From RPRI01 sp051233685 (lineage in GTDB: Bacteria; Desulfobacterota; Desulfobacteria; Desulfobacterales; RPRI01): DNA of 64,000 nucleotides. The notes under the pieces are model-generated. The model was given only the letters and a program-made list of their open reading frames with translations, did not search any database and had not been told where the DNA came from. The stretch lies in contig NZ_JBAMMY010000297.1 of NCBI RefSeq assembly GCF_051233685.1, positions 3,229 to 67,228 of the forward strand. Direction: 5' to 3'. The translations under genes were made by a program, and so were the position numbers. Shown piece after piece: positions 50,672 through 58,076 of the stretch (the stretch's first letter is position 1; each line of letters starts with the position of its first letter).

Positions 50672-52474
50672 ATGAGAAATCCAAAACGTATAATATTTGA
50701 ATTAATCCTGACATTATGCCTCATATTTGGCATGGCTTCGGTTGCCAGTGCCTGGTGGAATAATCAGTGGGAGCACAGAAAGAAGATAGCATTTGACACG
50801 ACCTCAACCGGGTCTGATATTAAGGAAAATTTAAACGAGATCCCTGTCCTTATAAGGCTCCATTCCGGCAATTTTAATTTTACCAATGCTAAAGATGATG
50901 GTTCGGATATACGGTTTGTATCGCAAGATGACAAAACCCCATTGAAATATCACATTGAGAATTATGACACCATAGACGGAATTGCACTTTTCTGGGTCAG
51001 TATCCCCAAGCTGCCTGCAACTTCAAATCAGGATTTCGTCTGGATGTATTATGGTAATAAATCCGCCGCAGATGGTCAGGATATAAAAGGAACGTATGAT
51101 GTTAACTACGCGCTCGTTTATCACATGGCCGAGGTGGAAGACGCTCCCAGGGATGCAACGGCTTTCGGCAATAATCCTTCTCAGTTCACAGGCGGTCAGG
51201 GATTGCCCTCTTTGATCGGCAAAGGAATGACTTTAAACGGCTCAGGGGACAGAATCGTTATTCCGGTTACTCCATCACTGGATATTTCAGGTGGTTTCAC
51301 TTTTTCAACATGGATAAGAATTTCCAGACCTCAGGATCAGGCATATATTTATTCATGGGAGGAAGGAAAGCAGGAAGTCAGGCTGGCAATTAACGGAACA
51401 AAACTTTACGCCCTGATTACGACTGATAAAAATAAAACATTCAAAACCGATCAGAGCGCCGATCTTACATTAAATACGTGGCATCACATTGCTGTTACAG
51501 TTGCACCTCACGGACGTATGACGGTTTACCTGGAAGGAATTGAGATGAACTGGATAAATATAACCGCTGAATTGCCGGTTTTAAAAGGCAATATTACTAT
51601 CGGCGGTTCATATGCAGGAAACAATTTTTTACAGGCAGATATGGACGAGATCAGGATTTCAAAAACAGCCCGTTCCGCCTCGTGGATCAGAGCATGCTTC
51701 ATGGCTGAAGGCACAGAGGGTAAAGAAGTTTCAGTGAGAGATGAGGAGGCCGGAGAAGGCGGGGGCGGCGGCCAGCTTGGTTTGGCCATAACCTATTTGA
51801 AGATAATATTGAAGAATATCAGTTTGGATGGATGGATGATAATCGGGATACTGATCATTTTTGGCATCGTCGGTACGATTATCTTCATTTATAAAACCTA
51901 TATTTTATTTATAATTAAAAGAACAAACAATGACTTTCTTGTTTATTTTGATGGGGTCACAGATCTGAGAAAAGCTGAAAAAGTTAAAGAAGAAGATGAT
52001 GATTATTTCCTTAGTTCCTCTCTTTATAGAATATATGCGGCCGGGAAAAAAGAGCTGACCAATAAGGTTGGCGGTTCCGGAAATCCCGATGAGTTGAAGA
52101 AGTTGACTCCCAAAGCGCTTAATTCCGTTAAGGCCGCTATAGAAAGGGCTTATGTGCGTGAAACTTTAAAGTTAAGTGCCTGGCTGGTCTTTCTGAGCAT
52201 GTCTGTCGCAGGTGGCCCGTTTTTTGGCCTTTTGGGCACAGTTTGGGGGGTTATGAATACCTTCGCCGCAATGTCAGAGGCAGGTGAGGCCAATATCATG
52301 GCGATTGCTCCAGGTGTGGCTTCGGCTCTTGCAACCACAGTGTTCGGGCTGATTGTGGCCATCCCGGCTCTTCTTGCGTATAACTACCTTATGACTAAAA
52401 TTAAAAATATAAATTCAGAAATGGTACTGTTTGTGGATGAACTTAACCTGAAAATTGAAGAATCGGAGGAATAG
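50672..52474 (+). CDS. DUF2341-LamG-ExbB/TolQ fusion protein
   Basis: The 600-residue protein has a signal peptide (VASA), a DUF2341 domain (WNNQWEHRKKIAFDTTSTGS, FVWMYYGNKSAADGQD), a LamG/concanavalin-like domain (GGFTFSTWIRISRPQDQAYI, TLNTWHHIAVTVAPHGRMTV, ADMDEIRISKTARSASWIRA), a Gly/Glu linker and then a MotA/TolQ/ExbB proton-channel part with three membrane helices (WMIIGILIIFGIVGTIIFI, GGPFFGLLGTVWGVMNTFAA, VASALATTVFGLIVAIPALL). A periplasmic sugar- or protein-binding sensor is thus joined to a proton channel. ExbD and TonB-like genes follow, so it should form an energised complex at the inner membrane. Confidence 0.9.
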   Translation: MRNPKRIIFELILTLCLIFGMASVASAWWNNQWEHRKKIAFDTTSTGSDIKENLNEIPVLIRLHSGNFNFTNAKDDGSDIRFVSQDDKTPLKYHIENYDTIDGIALFWVSIPKLPATSNQDFVWMYYGNKSAADGQDIKGTYDVNYALVYHMAEVEDAPRDATAFGNNPSQFTGGQGLPSLIGKGMTLNGSGDRIVIPVTPSLDISGGFTFSTWIRISRPQDQAYIYSWEEGKQEVRLAINGTKLYALITTDKNKTFKTDQSADLTLNTWHHIAVTVAPHGRMTVYLEGIEMNWINITAELPVLKGNITIGGSYAGNNFLQADMDEIRISKTARSASWIRACFMAEGTEGKEVSVRDEEAGEGGGGGQLGLAITYLKIILKNISLDGWMIIGILIIFGIVGTIIFIYKTYILFIIKRTNNDFLVYFDGVTDLRKAEKVKEEDDDYFLSSSLYRIYAAGKKELTNKVGGSGNPDELKKLTPKALNSVKAAIERAYVRETLKLSAWLVFLSMSVAGGPFFGLLGTVWGVMNTFAAMSEAGEANIMAIAPGVASALATTVFGLIVAIPALLAYNYLMTKIKNINSEMVLFVDELNLKIEESEE

Positions 52475-52479
52475 TTGTC

Positions 52480-52887
52480 GTGAGAAAAGAGCTTTATGAT
52501 CAGAAAATCTTTGACGACCTGAATGTAACGCCATTACTGGATCTGGCATGGACGCTTCTGATAGTTTTTATAATTGCAGTTACAGCAACAATACAGGGGA
52601 TCAAGGTGAATCTTCCAAAAGCAAGCACGACACCAAGCCTGAACAAGCCAAGCACCAAGGCTATTTCTATCCGCAATGACGGCCAGATCTATTTGGATAC
52701 CTTTCCTGTGACACTCAAAGAACTGGAGGCCATGCTCAGGCAATACAAAGCTGCGGACCCCAATTTGCCGGTAGTAGTTAAGGGGGATGCCAAGGTTTAT
52801 TACGAAAGCGTTATTGAAGTACTGGATCTCATGCAGAAGCTGGATATAACCCAACTAGGGCTTGTGACACAGAAACTGGTTAAGTGA
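52480..52887 (+). CDS. ExbD/TolR-type biopolymer transport protein
   Basis: The 135-residue protein has the ExbD layout: a short cytoplasmic start, the membrane helix with the conserved aspartate in NVTPLLDLAWTLLIVFIIAV, then a periplasmic domain (IKVNLPKASTTPSLNKPSTK, ISIRNDGQIYLDTFPVTLKE, VVVKGDAKVYYESVIEVLDL). ExbD works with ExbB to pass proton-motive force to TonB. The start is GTG 52480, five bases after the previous stop; GGAGG is within the end of the ExbB fusion gene. It forms one operon with its neighbours. Confidence 0.9.
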   Translation: MRKELYDQKIFDDLNVTPLLDLAWTLLIVFIIAVTATIQGIKVNLPKASTTPSLNKPSTKAISIRNDGQIYLDTFPVTLKELEAMLRQYKAADPNLPVVVKGDAKVYYESVIEVLDLMQKLDITQLGLVTQKLVK

Positions 52888-52894
52888 GAAAAAC

Positions 52895-53596
52895 ATGAAG
52901 AATAAAAAAAGACAAAAAATAAGATCCAATACAGTTATTTGGATTATTTCTTCCGTCATCATAGTCATCCTCATTGGAGCCGGCGCCTTTCTGGTCAGGT
53001 TAATTAACTCCGCTGACGGAGTGAAAAAGGATCGTCAGATACAGATGGTAACCTTGCTGAAACCCCCTCCTCCAAAGATTCCGGAAAAGCTTCCTGAGCC
53101 AGAGATCAAAAAGGAAGAGATCGTTGAGCAAAAGATAGAAGTACCCAAGCTGAATGAAACGCCGGATCAATCCCAGGATAATAAACCTCCGGGCCAGGAT
53201 CTTGGCCTTGATGCTGACGGAACGGCAGGATCCGATGGATTTGGCCTGGTGGGGAAGAAGGGCGGGCGTGCGCTGATAGGCGGCGGAGGAGGTGGAGGCG
53301 GTTCTTTAATGGGGCAGTATGCCTGGTACACAAAGATAGTCCAGGATGAAATCAGGAAAACCGTTAGGGAGCGTCTCGAAAAGACCGGGGGAATACCCAA
53401 AGGAAAGATACAGGTAGTTATAAGGATCGAGCTGGATCAGCAAGGAAAAATCATTCAGTGCAGTATTGCAGGTTCCTCGGGCAATGAGGCCGCGGACCAG
53501 GCCATAAAGGATGCTCTTGTAATGGCAAGGGTAAGCGAACCGCCGCCGGATGGAATGCCCAGAGCCATGAAACTTAAAATCAGCTCGCAGGGATAA
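52895..53596 (+). CDS. TonB-family energy transducer
   Basis: The 233-residue protein has one N-terminal membrane helix (TVIWIISSVIIVILIGAGAF), a Pro/Lys/Glu-rich rod (LLKPPPPKIPEKLPEPEIKK), a glycine-rich stretch (GGGGGGGGSLMGQYAW) and a TonB-like C-terminal domain (IPKGKIQVVIRIELDQQGKI, SIAGSSGNEAADQAIKDALV). It should span the periplasm and push on an outer-membrane partner. It completes an ExbB-ExbD-TonB set that lies between a giant TpsA adhesin and a porin; the outer-membrane partner is not a typical TonB-dependent receptor here. Confidence 0.9.
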   Translation: MKNKKRQKIRSNTVIWIISSVIIVILIGAGAFLVRLINSADGVKKDRQIQMVTLLKPPPPKIPEKLPEPEIKKEEIVEQKIEVPKLNETPDQSQDNKPPGQDLGLDADGTAGSDGFGLVGKKGGRALIGGGGGGGGSLMGQYAWYTKIVQDEIRKTVRERLEKTGGIPKGKIQVVIRIELDQQGKIIQCSIAGSSGNEAADQAIKDALVMARVSEPPPDGMPRAMKLKISSQG

Positions 53597-53628
53597 AGAG
53601 AGATCTTTGAATGTAGAATAAGGAAACA

Positions 53629-53716
53629 ACCCCCTTAATCCCCCTTTTTTAAGGGGGAATTAGAGGAAAATTATTAGGGAGGAATTAAAGAAAGCTCCTT
53701 TTCTAAGGGGGAATGA
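53629..53716. repeat. CCCCCTTTTTTAAGGGGG palindromic repeats
   Basis: CCCCCTT and AAGGGGG (53640-53657) form a hairpin, and a partial copy (CTCCTTTTCTAAGGGGGAAT) follows at 53695-53714. There is no T-run on the plus strand, so it is mainly repeat DNA between tonB and the porin. Confidence 0.65.
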
Positions 53717-53770
53717 TTATGAAGAAAGAAAAGGTGGCGGCATGTGAAATGTCGCCCTACGTAAAATAAT

Positions 53771-53806
53771 GTAGGGCGGGGTTTTACACCCTGCCGTGCT
53801 TATGGG
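53771..53806 (+). repeat. Dispersed GC-rich palindromic repeat, copy 2
   Basis: GTAGGGCGGGGTTTTACACC followed by CTGCCGTGCTTATGGG; GCCCTAC upstream (53756-53762) pairs with GTAGGGC at 53771-53777. Related to 896-936. It contains an in-frame GTG that is a false start for the porin gene. Confidence 0.65.
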
Positions 53807-53834
53807 TTTTAAAAAAGGATTTGATGAGGAAATT

Positions 53835-55508
53835 ATGAACAGAAAACTGGTGCTGATAAAAAAGGCTTTTTGTACTTATTGTTTAATGAGCCTTATAATT
53901 TTTCTTTTTTCCTTTGCTGCATTTGCAGCAGAAGAAAAGTTACCTGAAAGTGGATTTGACAGCAGCGAGGCCCTTATTCAGATCCTCAAAGAAAAGCATA
54001 TTATCAATGAAGAGGAGGCATCAAGATTTATTGAAAGATATAGATCATCCGATGCCGGGAAAGAACGGAAAAACGTGATTACAATTATTCCTGAAGATAA
54101 AGACAAGGAATACATGGAGAAAATCACGAAACAGGTTACCCAAAAGGTGAGCGAAGATTTAAATAAAATAAAACTGGATATTAACCATATATCTGATGAA
54201 ATGCAGGCTCATTCACAGACCACGAATCAGGAAGTAGAGACTATTAAAAAGAAGATCGACGAGGATATCTCGGATCAGCTCAGAAAATCTTCATGGGCGC
54301 AGAGAATCAGGTGGGGAGGAGATATACGCCTGAGGTACCAGGAGGATTATTTTGATAAGAATAATGCCGATCTTCTGAAACCGGATAATCCGTCAACATT
54401 AATGAACACCAAGGAAGACAGGAGCCGTGGACGCATACGTATTCGTCTTAAAGCGGAAGCAAACGTGCTGGATAAAAACGAGACCAGAATGGGCAAGGTG
54501 GATGTTTTGGCCAGAGTTGCCACAGGAAATGACAAAGATCCGGTTTCAACTAATGATACTTTCGGTGATTACTACAATAAAAATAGTTTTGTTTTGGACC
54601 AGGCTTATATCAAGTGGACATATAAAGCCCAGGATACCATCATGGATATGATTCCCCAGATGGTTATGACAGGCGGCAGATTACCCAATCCTTTTTTCTG
54701 TTCGGATCTGGTCTGGGACTCTGACGTAAATTTTGAAGGTCTGGCCCTGAATCTGGTGAGTGATACTGAGCTTTCAAATCCATGGAAAGCGTTTTTAAAC
54801 TTAGGTGTCTTTCCTCTCCAGGAGGTTGAATTATCTCAGGACGACAAATGGCTTTATGCCGCCCAGGTCGGGATCGGTTATGAAGACACAATGGGGCCAA
54901 ATCTAAAATTAGGGCTTTCCTTTTATGATTATGAGAACATCAAAGGTAAGGTAAATGATCCGCTTAAACCCAACGTATTGGATTACACGGCGCCTCTGTA
55001 TCAGCAGAAAGGCAATACGTTGTTTGACATTGATCCGTCAAACGGAATCAAGACAGCGTTAGCTGCAGATTATAAACTTCTCAATATCACCGGTGAATTG
55101 GATTATGTTCGGTTTCATCCCATTCACCTTATTTTCCTTGGAGATTATGTAAGAAATATAGGCTTTGACAGCAAGGATGTCGCCAAACTTACAGGAAATA
55201 CTAATGTAAGTAAAGAAATAGAAGGCTGGCAGGTAGGGCTTACCGTAGGTTATCCATGGATGTGGAACTTCGCTGACTGGAACGTATTTATTTTTTATAA
55301 ACACCTGGAAGCTGATGCGGTGCTTGACGCCTTTACGGATTCCGATTTTCACTCAGGCGGCACAAATGCGCAGGGATGGAGACTGGGCGGACGTTTTGTG
55401 CTGTATAAGGATATTTGGCTGGAAGCTCAGTGGATATCAACGGATGAAATAAACGGCCCACCCCTTTCAATTGATACGCTGATGTTAAATATTAACGCAA
55501 GATTTTAG
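53835..55508 (+). CDS. Putative outer-membrane porin with N-terminal coiled coil
   Basis: The 557-residue protein has a signal peptide (AFA), an N-terminal helical segment (SEALIQILKEKHIINEEEAS, a motif seen in putative porins), a coiled coil (KITKQVTQKVSEDLNKIKLD) and a beta-barrel with WGGDIRLRYQEDYF, RGRIRIRLKAEANV, and a C-terminal LSIDTLMLNINARF ending in phenylalanine, as in outer-membrane proteins. ATG 53835 has GAGGAAATT just upstream; earlier in-frame starts lie in a dispersed repeat. It may be the outer-membrane partner of the TonB set, or a plain porin. Confidence 0.82.
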   Translation: MNRKLVLIKKAFCTYCLMSLIIFLFSFAAFAAEEKLPESGFDSSEALIQILKEKHIINEEEASRFIERYRSSDAGKERKNVITIIPEDKDKEYMEKITKQVTQKVSEDLNKIKLDINHISDEMQAHSQTTNQEVETIKKKIDEDISDQLRKSSWAQRIRWGGDIRLRYQEDYFDKNNADLLKPDNPSTLMNTKEDRSRGRIRIRLKAEANVLDKNETRMGKVDVLARVATGNDKDPVSTNDTFGDYYNKNSFVLDQAYIKWTYKAQDTIMDMIPQMVMTGGRLPNPFFCSDLVWDSDVNFEGLALNLVSDTELSNPWKAFLNLGVFPLQEVELSQDDKWLYAAQVGIGYEDTMGPNLKLGLSFYDYENIKGKVNDPLKPNVLDYTAPLYQQKGNTLFDIDPSNGIKTALAADYKLLNITGELDYVRFHPIHLIFLGDYVRNIGFDSKDVAKLTGNTNVSKEIEGWQVGLTVGYPWMWNFADWNVFIFYKHLEADAVLDAFTDSDFHSGGTNAQGWRLGGRFVLYKDIWLEAQWISTDEINGPPLSIDTLMLNINARF

Positions 55509-55538
55509 GAATAATCTGCAAACGGGCAAAAAATTATC

Positions 55539-56294
55539 ATGAAACAAAATATATCCAAAATTATTATAGTACTTTTACTGGTTACATCGGGTCTGGCGCT
55601 TGGTTTGGGTTATGGGCATCTTCGGCTTCGTAAAGAAAGGGCTGTTTTCGCAGAGAATACCGGACAGATGAAAAGCAGGGAAGAACTCCTTAAGCGGAAG
55701 TATATGGAACAAAAGGCTCTGTCGGGACAGATCACAAGCAGCAAACTCATGGTTGAAGGAGAAAAAAGAGCCTTTGAAGAAAAGGCGGAGAAACTCAGTA
55801 AGGAGAAGGAAGCTATTGCCTCAGAGTATCGTACTCTTGGGGAAAATTTAAAAAAAGATATTCTTTCTCTGGAACAAAAAAATAAAACTATTGAAGAGAA
55901 AAAGATAAAGCTTGAATCCGATATTCAGAAGAATGAAGAAAAATACCGGCAGGAGATTAAGGCCTGTAACCATAACATTCTGGAGAAAGAGAATGAACTG
56001 AAAAAAATTACTTCGGAGATGAAAAGCCTGGAACAAAACTTTAAAAGAATCACGCAGGGTTTGGAACGGTGTAAATCGAACAACGCAAGACTGTGCGTAA
56101 TTACAGGCGAACTTGTGGATAAATACAGGAATAAGGGAGTCACGAAATCCATTCTTTCTGCGGAACCCTTCACGCAGCTGCAGAAGGTTGAAATGGAAAA
56201 GCTTATACAGGACTATATGGAAAGAATAGAAAAGGAACAGATCGATAAGAAAGATATTATGCCGAAATTTAATAAATATTTGTCAAAACCTTAA
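55539..56294 (+). CDS. Membrane-anchored coiled-coil protein of unknown function
   Basis: The 251-residue protein has an N-terminal membrane helix (IIIVLLLVTSGLALGLGYGH) followed by ~150 residues of strong coiled coil (EKRAFEEKAEKLSKEKEAIA, KIKLESDIQKNEEKYRQEIK) and a short C-terminal part with LERCKSNNARLCVITGELVD. No family name is offered. It sits between the porin and a response regulator in the secretion island and probably is a periplasmic spacer or assembly factor. The cysteines in ERCKSNNARLC could form a disulfide. Confidence 0.7.
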   Translation: MKQNISKIIIVLLLVTSGLALGLGYGHLRLRKERAVFAENTGQMKSREELLKRKYMEQKALSGQITSSKLMVEGEKRAFEEKAEKLSKEKEAIASEYRTLGENLKKDILSLEQKNKTIEEKKIKLESDIQKNEEKYRQEIKACNHNILEKENELKKITSEMKSLEQNFKRITQGLERCKSNNARLCVITGELVDKYRNKGVTKSILSAEPFTQLQKVEMEKLIQDYMERIEKEQIDKKDIMPKFNKYLSKP

Positions 56295-56305
56295 CATATT
56301 TCAAT

Positions 56306-56323
56306 ATATGAAAATTTTCATAT
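56306..56323. promoter_or_regulatory. Perfect 18 bp palindrome, candidate operator
   Basis: ATATGAAAATTTTCATAT is a perfect palindrome 17 bases before the response-regulator ATG, a suitable place for autoregulation. Confidence 0.5.
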
Positions 56324-56339
56324 CCGTCTGAGGACCAGC

Positions 56340-57029
56340 ATGCTTAGTAAATTAATATTGGTTGTTGAAGATGAAGAGGATACCCTTGAACTTGTCAATT
56401 TGAATCTGTCCCTGGAAAGATACAATGTGCTTCATGCTAAAACCGGTGAAAAGGCCTTGAGTATCCTGAAAAAGAGTACCCCTGATCTCGTTGTCCTGGA
56501 TTTAACACTTCCCGGGATAAATGGTTTGGAAATGACATCACGTTTGAAGTCTGATCCCCGTACCAGGGCTATTCCAATCGTTATGCTTGCCGGTAATATG
56601 TGTGAAGCGGAAGTAGTTGCCGGTCTTGAAATGGGAGCCGATGAGTATATAACGAAACCATTCAGTCCCAGAGTTTTGCTGGCGATAATCAAGGAGGTTC
56701 TGAAAAGAAATTTAAATAGCGTCAAAAATGAAGAAGCTGCAACCATTCGTGTGCATGATGTGGTTCTTTTCCAAAGAAAACATGAGGTGCTTGTAAATGG
56801 AAAGCATGTTGATTTAACCTCTACGGAGTTCAGGCTTTTAAATATTCTTGCAAAAAAACCGGGATGGGTTTTTACCCGCTCTCAGATCCTTGATTTGGTG
56901 AAAGGTGAGAAAAACATTGTTAAGTCTCGTGCTGTAGATACCCTGGTAGTCGGACTAAGAAAGAAACTGGGTGAGGCCGGTAAGTATATTGAGACGGTTA
57001 GATCTGTGGGATATAGGTTTAGAGATTAG
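56340..57029 (+). CDS. OmpR/PhoB-family response regulator
   Basis: The 229-residue protein has a receiver domain (LILVVEDEEDTLELVNLNLS, phospho-acceptor D54 in VVLDLTLPG, K106 in TKPFSP) and a winged-helix DNA-binding domain (LTSTEFRLLNILAKKPGWVF, VDTLVVGLRKKLGEAGKYIE). The conserved Thr/Ser that signals phosphorylation is Ala84 (VMLAGNM instead of VMLTA..), which may weaken switching. No histidine kinase is in the window, so it is an orphan or is fed from elsewhere. It probably controls this surface-protein island; a palindromic operator candidate lies just upstream. Confidence 0.9.
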   Translation: MLSKLILVVEDEEDTLELVNLNLSLERYNVLHAKTGEKALSILKKSTPDLVVLDLTLPGINGLEMTSRLKSDPRTRAIPIVMLAGNMCEAEVVAGLEMGADEYITKPFSPRVLLAIIKEVLKRNLNSVKNEEAATIRVHDVVLFQRKHEVLVNGKHVDLTSTEFRLLNILAKKPGWVFTRSQILDLVKGEKNIVKSRAVDTLVVGLRKKLGEAGKYIETVRSVGYRFRD

Positions 57030-57068
57030 AATTGCAAAAATAAATGGTTGCAATAAAGGTAAAATATT

Positions 57069-57097
57069 TTAACTGCATACAGAGTTAAACATTATAC
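57069..57097 (+). promoter_or_regulatory. Putative promoter of the second PEP-CTERM-like gene
   Basis: TTAACT (57069-57074) and TTATAC (57092-57097) are 17 bases apart, 18 bases before ATG 57115, which has AGAGGAGGAA upstream. Confidence 0.4.
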
Positions 57098-57114
57098 TTA
57101 AGAGGAGGAATAAG

Positions 57115-57897
57115 ATGAAAAGCAAATATTTTATGGTTTTGAATCTTATGATTTCAGCTTTGGCGGTTGTTCTGTTTGCTAAGCCTTCAATGGCTTATTA
57201 CACTATCTTTGAATATGAACCAACTTCATATGTAAATAAAGCTGAAATTTATGGTAGTCAAGGTATGCTAAGCGCTAATTATGGCGCTCCCGCAAATGCC
57301 TCAATATCGCTTAATTCAAATTACTGGACCCAAAACAGGCGGGGGTCTGACATGGTGATCGAAAACAATTACAACAATGATCCGGCCGGAGTACATTCCA
57401 GGCTATCTGTTTCAATGGACGGATTATCCATTGGAATGATCAATGTGTCTCCGGGATTTATTATAGGTTCTGCATCAAGCTTTGCAAAGTATGCATTGAT
57501 GATAACAGGAGGTTCAGGTAGCCTGGATGCGGATATTCTCATTAATCCGGTTAAAGACACTTACGGGAATAATCTTAGCCAAAAAATCGAATTGGCCAAC
57601 AGTTCAGGGCAAAATATCTTTTCCTGGAAGGATGGCGATCCAACAGGTTTTAAAACCATTAGCCTGAACTTTAATGAACCTTTTTATATCAGCGCATTTT
57701 CGGATGTAAGCATATTTGAGACGATGGGTGGTGTTTTTAATTATGAATCCATTTTGACATTTGATCTCGATATAATTCAAACCACCGCCGTTCCTGTTCC
57801 TTCAACTGTTTTTTTATTTATCCCCGGCCTGATGGGTCTATTCGGACTGAAAAAATGGGATTTGCTGAAAAACATGACAACTCATCTACAGAAATAG
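57115..57897 (+). CDS. Exosortase-sorted (PEP-CTERM-like) secreted protein
   Basis: The 260-residue protein has a signal peptide (SMA cleavage, residue ~24) and a C-terminal tail VPVPSTVFLFIPGLMGLFGL followed by KKWDLLKNM: a VPxP motif, a hydrophobic helix and basic residues. The core is beta-rich (YTIFEYEPTSYVNKAEIYGS) with no recognised family. The tail is a poorer match than at 32294 and carries a longer hydrophilic extension, so sorting is likely but not certain. It would be a second substrate of the exosortase. GGAGG precedes the ATG. Confidence 0.78.
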   Translation: MKSKYFMVLNLMISALAVVLFAKPSMAYYTIFEYEPTSYVNKAEIYGSQGMLSANYGAPANASISLNSNYWTQNRRGSDMVIENNYNNDPAGVHSRLSVSMDGLSIGMINVSPGFIIGSASSFAKYALMITGGSGSLDADILINPVKDTYGNNLSQKIELANSSGQNIFSWKDGDPTGFKTISLNFNEPFYISAFSDVSIFETMGGVFNYESILTFDLDIIQTTAVPVPSTVFLFIPGLMGLFGLKKWDLLKNMTTHLQK

Positions 57898-57910
57898 ATA
57901 TAATATAAGA

Positions 57911-58076
57911 GAGCCACTTTCAAAACGTTTCAGTTTGGTCAAGGTCAAGGCGGGCGAAAATTTTATAACCACAGGAATACATTTAGTATTTCGAAGATAG
58001 CGCTATGCTTCACTGCGTGCAAAATTTGAGCCCAACGCAAAAGATCGGCCTAAATGGGACGTTTTGAAACAGGCTC
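57911..58076. mobile_element. MITE-like element with 18 bp terminal inverted repeats
   Basis: GAGCCACTTTCAAAACGT (57911-57928) and ACGTTTTGAAACAGGCTC (58059-58076) are inverted with two mismatches; the 166 bp element has no gene inside and lies between two convergent genes. Its right end supplies part of the stop codon of the LapD-like gene. I see no clear target-site duplication. Confidence 0.75.
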
